From positions 16,209 through 21,543 of the forward strand of contig DNLG01000045.1 in NCBI GenBank assembly GCA_003488525.1: a stretch of 5,335 bases of DNA. Direction: 5' to 3'. The translations under genes were made by a program, and so were the position numbers. Position 1 is the first letter of the stretch. Every line of letters starts with the position of its first letter. Below, piece after piece: positions 1 through 5,335 of this stretch. Below the pieces are notes generated by a model, which did not search any database, was not told where the DNA came from, and was given only the letters and a program-made list of their open reading frames with translations. This DNA is from Bacteroidota bacterium (GTDB lineage Bacteria > Bacteroidota > Ignavibacteria > Kapaibacteriales > Kapaibacteriaceae).

Positions 1-267
1 CTTTTGCACAACACCAAGGTCGCCATGAAGTGCATCGGCGCTATGCATGAACGAAGCCTGAAGTCCAAGACTGGCAAGCGATGCAGCGAATTTGCGAGCG
101 ACGAAGCCGGACTTCCCTACTCCCGTAGCAACAACAGCACTGGCACTCGTGAGCGCATCGACGGCACGGTCAAACTCTTCGTTGATCTCCTTCTCAAGGA
201 GATCAAGGGCATTGCGCTGCAGTTGCAACGCATCGACAACATCCTGCGGCAGGGGGCGAGCATTCAT
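1..267 (-). CDS. kdsD: Arabinose-5-phosphate isomerase (KdsD/KpsF/GutQ family), N-terminal part, cut by the left window edge
   Basis: The family interconverts D-ribulose 5-phosphate and D-arabinose 5-phosphate in the cytoplasm, the first step towards Kdo for lipopolysaccharide. Reading leftwards from the ATG at 267-265 gives 89 codons without a stop. An N-terminal helix (residues 8-40, with DALQLQRNALDLLEKEI) leads into the SIS domain. The family hallmarks are TGVGKSGFVARK (48-59) and HSADALHGDLG (75-85). Lys52 aligns with the catalytic Lys59 of E. coli KdsD, and His81 with the His of its HGDLGM motif. The family normally has about 320-330 residues, so the rest of the SIS domain and the two CBS domains lie outside the window. 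I chose this ATG because no other in-frame start lies between it and the stop upstream (CTA-CAG-ATA region has none), and about 43 residues before the SIS strand fits E. coli KdsD. No convincing Shine-Dalgarno is visible. A paralogous SIS sugar-phosphate isomerase such as GutQ is possible, since these cannot be separated from the N-terminus alone. Confidence 0.9.
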   Translation of the reverse strand, partial: MNARPLPQDVVDALQLQRNALDLLEKEINEEFDRAVDALTSASAVVATGVGKSGFVARKFAASLASLGLQASFMHSADALHGDLGVVQK

Positions 268-284
268 ATCTGCGAATATCTGTA

Positions 285-323
285 GAAAAAGAAAAGCCCC
301 CGACGCAGAACGTCAGGGGCTTT
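285..323 (-). terminator. Intrinsic terminator of the large surface-protein gene
   Basis: On the minus strand the transcript reads AAAGCCCC, T, GACG, loop TTCTG, CGTC, G, GGGGCTTT. This makes a GC-rich hairpin of 12 pairs with one internal mismatch (positions 293-305 pairing with 311-323). A T-rich tract (TTTTCTTTTTC) follows at once. It begins 22 nt after the TAA stop of the large gene and points in that gene's direction. The A-rich side lies on the left, so the plus strand lacks a matching T tract on its right side beyond the three T of the stem. The terminator therefore works mainly for the minus strand. It lies only about 18 nt before the kdsD start codon. Confidence 0.9.
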
Positions 324-345
324 GGAATTTCCGGTTGGAAAATGC

Positions 346-3300
346 TTAGCGCACGATGGTCAGCGTCTTCGACAAGATCGTCTCACCGACGGTGAGCTTG
401 TACATGTACGAACCGCTGGCAACGTCGACGCCATCTTCGCCACGACCATCCCACTCAACAGCGTATGCTGTTGATTGACCGGCTACGACATTGTCGTACA
501 CATTCTTGACAACATTGCCCATGAGGTCAAACACTTGAAGCTTGACGCGTGAGCTTTGAGGAACCGTGAATGTGAACGTTGTCTTGCCATTCGATGGGTT
601 TGGATAGCTATTGTCGAGCGCGACACTTGCATTGTTACCGAACTCAACGTCGACAACATTGGAGAAGTTGTTCGCGCCACTTGCGTCGACCTGACGCAGA
701 CGGTACTGATACGAAACTCCAGTTGTGACATCAGCATCAAAGAACTTGTAATTCAACGTCGTGTTTGAGTTGCCAGATCCAGCAACAAAACCAACGTTCT
801 TCCAAGGATTGTTTGCGTCTGTCGTGTTGTCGACGCAGGTAAACGATGCCTTGCCAGTTGTCAGGTTGTGTACTTCCTTGACCGCGCGGCGCTCCACATG
901 GAAACCAACGTTGTTCGTTTCCGATGCTGTTTCCCAGAAGAGGTCCACACCGGCAGAACGTCCCTTTGCATCAAAGAATGACAGCTCGACAGGGTTGGAC
1001 TCACAGTTGATAAACAGCGGAGGATTCGAGAACGAACGGTTTCCGAAGAACGGACGGATCAGCGGGATCCATGAACCACGTGTGAACGTAGCATAACCAA
1101 GGCTTCCACCCATAGCGTCAAGATGCGGATAACCAGGGTTACCGATCGTTGGCGTGAATGGAACCCAGTCACCGCTGAAGCGCGTCATTTCATACGCGAA
1201 GCGGTTATCGTTCAGAAGAGATCCTGCACGATTGCGCACGCGGAAGTTCTTGTCGATAAGAAGTGAGCGGTTACCGATACCGAACACAGGAACGTCTGAG
1301 TACAGCGTCGTCACCATGCCCATACGTGTTTCCGAGGCACCGAGTTCGTAGCCTTCCGTACCCATCTGAGCAACCGATGCCCAATATTCACCCGGTGGGA
1401 TGACTACTGGTGTAGCGAGCAGATACGTGACATACTTACCGAACTGAGGCTCGGTGAATGCGCCCGTTTCGTCTTCGCCACGGCGACGCAGAATCGTAGA
1501 GTTCGCGATACGTTCGTCACCAGGAACACCGCCCTGATCACGATACAGCGAGAACGAGATGTTCAGAACGTCTTGGTTGAGTTCTGCCCAGAAAGCCTGG
1601 TAACCAGCAAGCGTGTCCTGAGAGTAGAGTGTAAAGCGCATTGCCAGCTGACCCGAGGAGTTACCGGCATCGGCACCATACATCTGCGCACCGGCAAGCG
1701 GATTCGGGAACGTGCCCCACGTTGAACCTGCCGTGTATTGCTGGTTAGGACCCGTCAGCAACGACTGCCACGACGAGCCGTTAGCACCGGCAGAGAATCC
1801 ACCGTGATTCAGACCCTTACCCGTAACACCTGAGAACTGAATCTTCGGCACGTCGTTCGCTGGATTCGCAGGATTCGTTTCATAGGCAAACGCAGGACCA
1901 AACGTCATGCGGAACATCGTGAACGTCGAATCGTTCAGGGTGTCAAGATCGTTACCCGGGAAGAAGATGCGACCCGTGATCTTGTAGTTGCCCGGCGTCG
2001 TCGTACGGAAGTTCGCGTCTGGGAATGGCAGGATCACTTCGCGGTTTCCGGCAAGTGTCGGAACCGTAATGGAACGACAGTAGATCTGCTGCGATTCGTT
2101 TCCATCTGGCTTAATCCAGAGCTTAACCGAGAATGCCGGAGCGGCAATATTCGTGTTGTTCGAAAGCTTAACACGAATCGGAACGCGTGTTGCCTGCGAG
2201 GCCGGTGCCATGGTGTAAGGCCAGATCAGCTGGATATTGCTGAACTCGATATCGGTGACTTCGTCCGGGAAGAGAAGCTTCACGTTATCGATGTAGAAGT
2301 TGTCTTCGTCGTCAGACGGAGCCGGAGGAATCGAATTCATCACGCAGCTTGCGCGAAGGCGGAAGCGGAAGTTACGAGCACCTTCATTGACCCAGCGAAG
2401 CACGGTGTCAGGAATTGGGATCGTGACCTTGTAGTATTCAGCATCCTTACCATCGTCGAACAGATCCTCACGCAGACCTCCAAGTGGCGGCGTCGTGGTG
2501 TTCGTCAGCTGGAGGTTGTAATCGGCAATGTCAAAACCACGAGCAAAGCCACCACCACCCCAGACCTGGAACGGCTGGAGATACTGCGTTCCGCGACCCA
2601 TGTAGTCAAGGGTCCACGTCTGGATGTTTGTGATGTTAGTCAGACCGTCAAACGATGGACGAGCGAACTCGACAAGCAGACGGTCAGGATTGCGGAAGCC
2701 AGGGGTGAAACCATTGACAGCAAGCATGTTCACGCGGTGCTCTGGTCCAATCAGACGGTTATCCGAGAAACCACGACCAATGTTCGTGAGCCTACCGGAA
2801 CGCTGATAGGAGATCGAAAGAACAGCGCGCTTGCGACGGACAAGGTTGATTGGGAACGAACGAAGCTCGTCACCACCGTATTGACCGATGACCGGGATAT
2901 CAACGTTTGCCAGATTGAGGCGGTTCATTCGAATGACCGGTGACTTCAGACGGAAGATGTCTGAATTCGCAGCGGCATACTCACCGCGCGGAGGAGGAGG
3001 ATTATTGGTGACTTCGTCACCGTCCACAACCTCAGATTCGATGTTCACCCACTTGAGAACAGAAGGCATCGCAGCCCCACCAATGAGGTGGTACTCGTTG
3101 ACGTCGTCCGAGAACGACGTCAGACGGCGCATCGAGAAAATGCGGATGCTCGTCGTGTCGTCAAAAGGCCACTGATCACCAATCGGCTGATTGATCGAGT
3201 CCTTTGGTTCGGCAATAACTGTCGTCAGAAGACGACCGATCTGATCGTCGATGAACGGATTCGGCTCGAATGGAGGGAAGATCACCTTGATGAACTCGTA

Positions 3301-5073
3301 AGGGAGCACGAACGTGCCAGCAGGCTGATACGGCTGGTTGACACCGTTGATGTCACAGCGGAAGACCTGTGAGATGTTCGTGTCACGAAGAGCAGCGTCC
3401 GTCACAGCACGCGAAGTGTTGTAAACGATCTTGCCTGTTGCCTCATTGACGATACGGAAACGTACGCGGAAGTTTGTGCCTTGCGGTACGTAGTTCACGC
3501 CCTGTGGACCTTGAATGTCGTTGGTCAGGCTCTGAACAATGGCCACTGGCTGGATGGCGCCGAGGCGATCCTCACCAGCAAGCAGCTCGTAGTTGTTAGC
3601 CTGCGCTGGAGGAACAATCACCGAGAACGCGAGGTTGGCATTGCTGTTCTGCTGACGCACACGATACGACACGTTGATAACGCGAAGAACGTTGCGGAAC
3701 TGCTTGAACTTAATGGCCAGGAAGTCCTTCGGAACCGTGTTGTCGTCGTTACGCGAGCTGATAGCACGCACACCACCTGCAGGATCGACGTCCACGTTGT
3801 AGAGATACTCAGTGCTCTGCGTATACTTTGGAGCGTTGAAGTCAAGCGTCGTGATTGTCGGCATGACCGACGGGAAACCGTTCCAGCTCAGACGGCGAGC
3901 CGGACCAGTAACACCGACCGTTGAATTACAACGCATCCAGACGGTAGCGGCATACGGAGAAATTGCCGTACGTGGAGCAAGACCCGAGAATCGCTCGTAC
4001 TGGATCGTTACCGAACTGTCACTACGATTCAGCGTAACCTGGAGCGACCAGCGAAGGTGCTCTCCAAGACCGGGACGATTGTTGGCTGCGAATGTCACGT
4101 TATACTGAGGACCACCACCGGAGCGGGCTGTCTTGGCACCGATCGGTGTGAGGTTCACGTAGTAAATGACAAGCTTGTCGTTCGATGGCGAGCGCTTGTA
4201 ATAGACGCGCGAGAAGTCATCGACAGCGTTGTCGTTCGGGTTGTAGACCGATACCTGAAGGTCGTCCCATGACGGCGCAATAAGTTGCGGAAGCACACCA
4301 CTCCAGTTAGCCGCAATGCTATTGGCATCAAGCATGCGGTTCGTCGTCGTGCGAATCCCGGCCGATGGGCTGCCTGGATTGCCACCGCAGGCAACGTTGT
4401 TGTATCCCCAGTTGTCGAGTGTAGCGTCCGTCATCCCGTCGCCCGATCGCGAACGTGTGTCATCGGACATCGGGTCGTACGCCGAAAACACGCCAGGGCG
4501 TACTTCAAGCGACTGACGAGCAATAGGGTATCCGAACTGATCGATCGAATAGAAGTAGCGACGATTCGACAGGGCGATCAGACCGTTCGTCGACACGTAG
4601 AACGAGTCCTGGCGAACACCGTTGAAGAAGAACGGGAAACCAATCGAGATCGGTCCGGCAAAGGCGTTGTCGGTCGAGTCACGTGCGTCCCCAGGATTGC
4701 GGAAGAACGCCCAGCCACCGTAAATGTTCTGGGTCGGATCCGTCCAGTATGCTGTCGGAAGCTGCTTTGCCCCCGACAGGATTCGACGCCACGTACCTGG
4801 TTCGGTAAGGGTGTCGACAAACTGTGAAGGATCTGGGCGCCAGAAATCCGGTGCCTCGTCGTCCGAGTCCACGAAGTAATACCCCGTGGAGATGGCTGGA
4901 TTCGTGCGCGCGTTCGGACCATTGGCCGTGAACGGCTGCGGATAGGACGCCACCGGCGTACGCTGTCCGCTCTTGCGCAACACGTCTTCGCCATCCTTTT
5001 CGTCGGCAGCCATAGCGAGCGAAACGCTCACAAGCCCCGTCATGAGAACAAGGAATAGCAGTCTGCGGCTCAT
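346..5073 (-). CDS. Large secreted multidomain beta-sandwich protein with T9SS type A sorting domain
   Basis: This is a protein of 1575 residues, predicted to cross the inner membrane by Sec and the outer membrane by the type IX system, ending on the surface or outside the cell. Its function is unknown. Residues 1-22 are a signal peptide (MSRRLLFLVL start, AMA before the likely cut). Residues about 138-363 resemble nidogen-like beta domains (GFPFFFNG, FYVSTNGLIAL, IAPSWDDL, VTIQYERFSG). Residues about 445-650 look Ig/CARDB-like. Residues 691-696 form a proline-rich linker. Residues about 700-936 form a MAM/CBM-like jelly roll (LSISYQRSG, FRFRLRAS, DNFYIDNVKLLF). Residues 938-1058 are CARDB-like. 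Residues about 1080-1350 are an unassigned beta region (GYQAFWAELN). Residues 1360-1478 are FN3-like (ETASETNNVGFHVERR, YQYRLRQVDASG). Residues 1484-1575 are the sorting domain (SYPNPSNGKTTF, WDGRGEDGVDVASGSYMYKL, SKTLTIVR). No catalytic motif is visible, so adhesion or a structural role is inference. I chose the ATG at 5073 because a signal peptide follows and GAGG precedes it. The frame stays open 84 codons further upstream, but across promoter and leader sequence. Confidence 0.9.
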   Translation of the reverse strand: MSRRLLFLVLMTGLVSVSLAMAADEKDGEDVLRKSGQRTPVASYPQPFTANGPNARTNPAISTGYYFVDSDDEAPDFWRPDPSQFVDTLTEPGTWRRILSGAKQLPTAYWTDPTQNIYGGWAFFRNPGDARDSTDNAFAGPISIGFPFFFNGVRQDSFYVSTNGLIALSNRRYFYSIDQFGYPIARQSLEVRPGVFSAYDPMSDDTRSRSGDGMTDATLDNWGYNNVACGGNPGSPSAGIRTTTNRMLDANSIAANWSGVLPQLIAPSWDDLQVSVYNPNDNAVDDFSRVYYKRSPSNDKLVIYYVNLTPIGAKTARSGGGPQYNVTFAANNRPGLGEHLRWSLQVTLNRSDSSVTIQYERFSGLAPRTAISPYAATVWMRCNSTVGVTGPARRLSWNGFPSVMPTITTLDFNAPKYTQSTEYLYNVDVDPAGGVRAISSRNDDNTVPKDFLAIKFKQFRNVLRVINVSYRVRQQNSNANLAFSVIVPPAQANNYELLAGEDRLGAIQPVAIVQSLTNDIQGPQGVNYVPQGTNFRVRFRIVNEATGKIVYNTSRAVTDAALRDTNISQVFRCDINGVNQPYQPAGTFVLPYEFIKVIFPPFEPNPFIDDQIGRLLTTVIAEPKDSINQPIGDQWPFDDTTSIRIFSMRRLTSFSDDVNEYHLIGGAAMPSVLKWVNIESEVVDGDEVTNNPPPPRGEYAAANSDIFRLKSPVIRMNRLNLANVDIPVIGQYGGDELRSFPINLVRRKRAVLSISYQRSGRLTNIGRGFSDNRLIGPEHRVNMLAVNGFTPGFRNPDRLLVEFARPSFDGLTNITNIQTWTLDYMGRGTQYLQPFQVWGGGGFARGFDIADYNLQLTNTTTPPLGGLREDLFDDGKDAEYYKVTIPIPDTVLRWVNEGARNFRFRLRASCVMNSIPPAPSDDEDNFYIDNVKLLFPDEVTDIEFSNIQLIWPYTMAPASQATRVPIRVKLSNNTNIAAPAFSVKLWIKPDGNESQQIYCRSITVPTLAGNREVILPFPDANFRTTTPGNYKITGRIFFPGNDLDTLNDSTFTMFRMTFGPAFAYETNPANPANDVPKIQFSGVTGKGLNHGGFSAGANGSSWQSLLTGPNQQYTAGSTWGTFPNPLAGAQMYGADAGNSSGQLAMRFTLYSQDTLAGYQAFWAELNQDVLNISFSLYRDQGGVPGDERIANSTILRRRGEDETGAFTEPQFGKYVTYLLATPVVIPPGEYWASVAQMGTEGYELGASETRMGMVTTLYSDVPVFGIGNRSLLIDKNFRVRNRAGSLLNDNRFAYEMTRFSGDWVPFTPTIGNPGYPHLDAMGGSLGYATFTRGSWIPLIRPFFGNRSFSNPPLFINCESNPVELSFFDAKGRSAGVDLFWETASETNNVGFHVERRAVKEVHNLTTGKASFTCVDNTTDANNPWKNVGFVAGSGNSNTTLNYKFFDADVTTGVSYQYRLRQVDASGANNFSNVVDVEFGNNASVALDNSYPNPSNGKTTFTFTVPQSSRVKLQVFDLMGNVVKNVYDNVVAGQSTAYAVEWDGRGEDGVDVASGSYMYKLTVGETILSKTLTIVR

Positions 5074-5212
5074 GCAAACCTCGATGAAACTGTGATGAAG
5101 TATGTGTGTTTGGTTTTCACTTTGAACAGTCTTCTCTGCGATGAAGAGACGTAACAACATTGCAGAACGCTCATAGTTACATGTGCAACAATGCGCTCCG
5201 CCCCTTTCAGCG
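5074..5212 (-). promoter_or_regulatory. Untranslated leader of the large gene with overlapping inverted repeats
   Basis: If transcription starts about 7 nt after the -10 box, the leader is about 138 nt long. It contains GTTGC-ACAT-GTAAC, which can fold as a 5-pair hairpin with one G-U pair (5176-5189). It also has longer-range pairs that compete with it: GTAAC 5151-5155 with GTTAC 5176-5180, and CATTG 5158-5162 with CAATG 5189-5193. A further small hairpin can form at 5130-5149 in two exclusive registers (TCTTC/GAAGA or TCTCT/AGAGA). The last 55 nt before the GAGG are A/C-rich and open. I recognise no known riboswitch class. A regulatory role is inference. Confidence 0.4.
5079..5082 (-). promoter_or_regulatory. 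Ribosome binding site of the large gene
   Basis: GAGG on the minus strand stands 5 nt (TTTGC) before the ATG at 5073. It decides the start of the large gene in favour of the codon that opens the signal peptide. The more upstream in-frame ATG codons have no such site and lead into sequence without protein-like character. Confidence 0.7.
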
Positions 5213-5218
5213 TCCTTC

Positions 5219-5247
5219 AATATTCTGATTTTGGGCGAATTAGTCAA
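5219..5247 (-). promoter_or_regulatory. Sigma70-type promoter of the large gene
   Basis: On the minus strand TTGACT (5247-5242) and AATATT (5224-5219) are separated by exactly 17 bp. They match the -35 and -10 consensus at 5 of 6 and 5 of 6 positions. An A/T-rich stretch (AAAATTTG) lies just upstream of the -35. The predicted start is near 5212. It is the best promoter-like pair in the right-hand intergenic region and has the correct orientation for the large gene. Confidence 0.6.
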
Positions 5248-5335
5248 ACAAATTTTCTGCACACGGCAAAGCAGGGGGACGGAATTAGCATTAGCGATTT
5301 TCCGGTCCAGATTGTTCGATGACAACGCATTTGGC
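5248..5335. other. Intergenic edge with no supported gene
   Basis: I see no convincing gene in this stretch. Two weak options exist. One is a minus-strand frame ending at TAA 5293-5291, whose last 14 codons read AKCVVIEQSGPENR. It could be the C-terminus of an upstream neighbour. The other is a plus-strand ATG at 5319 (MTTHL), which lacks a ribosome binding site. No terminator-like hairpin with a T tract separates the region from the promoter at 5247; only a 4-pair CTGC/GCAG stem followed by AAAATTTG is present. Confidence 0.3.

Noticed and set aside
293..323. The inverted repeat as a mobile-element end or a regulator binding site
   Set aside because: The GC-rich stem, small loop, T tract and place just after a stop codon are fully explained by an intrinsic terminator.
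4..349. Two plus-strand open frames (4-285 and 92-349) as genes
   Set aside because: They are antisense shadows of kdsD. The minus strand encodes recognisable family motifs, and the second frame also runs through the terminator hairpin.
3481..4827. Long plus-strand open frames, for example 3481-3924 and 4285-4827
   Set aside because: They lie antisense to the large gene, are rich in Arg and Val in the way complement shadows are, and show no domain. The minus-strand frame is continuous and shows known modules.
4578..5077. Minus-strand open frames in another phase overlapping the start of the large gene
   Set aside because: They overlap the signal peptide and the following N-terminal region of the real gene in a different frame and have low-complexity Arg/Ser-rich translations.
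5074..5212. A known riboswitch class (for example c-di-GMP, SAM or cobalamin) in the leader
   Set aside because: I found none of the conserved core sequences of these classes, and the stems are short.
5319..5335. Start of a divergent plus-strand gene at ATG 5319
   Set aside because: Only five codons are visible, with no ribosome binding site before it and no promoter I can defend.

Overview
The window looks like chromosomal DNA of a Gram-negative bacterium of the Fibrobacterota-Chlorobiota-Bacteroidota (FCB) group. Two independent signs support this. The main protein ends in a type IX secretion (T9SS) type A sorting domain, a secretion tag essentially restricted to that group. A gene for arabinose-5-phosphate isomerase, which makes the precursor of Kdo for lipopolysaccharide, lies at the left edge. 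The clearest promoter is sigma70-like (TTGACT, 17 bp, AATATT) rather than the TTTG / TAnnTTTG type of classical Bacteroidota. With the 'YPNPSN' form of the sorting domain, this tentatively points to an Ignavibacteria/Kapabacteria/Chlorobiota-like lineage. The lineage is inference.

Layout, all on the minus strand, read from right to left. Positions 5248-5335 hold no gene I can support. A sigma70-type promoter lies at 5219-5247, followed by an untranslated leader of about 138 nt with several overlapping inverted repeats and a GAGG ribosome binding site. A single very large gene (5073 to 346, 1575 codons) fills most of the window. It encodes an exported multidomain beta-sandwich protein: signal peptide, nidogen-like beta domain, Ig/CARDB-like segments, a MAM/CBM-like jelly roll, another beta-sandwich, an FN3-like domain and the T9SS sorting domain. 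A strong intrinsic terminator (285-323) follows its stop codon. Just beyond the terminator, a second gene on the same strand starts at 267 and runs off the left edge. Its 89 visible codons are the N-terminal part of a KdsD/KpsF-type SIS isomerase.

The big gene appears to be a single-gene transcription unit with its own promoter and terminator, and its product should be cell-surface or secreted. The kdsD-like gene belongs to Kdo/LPS synthesis. The two share only the cell envelope as a theme, and the sequence does not show that they are co-regulated. I see no tRNA, rRNA, CRISPR array, insertion sequence or phage feature. The plus-strand open frames and the short minus-strand ones are shadows of the big gene, except that the plus-strand frames at the far left shadow kdsD.
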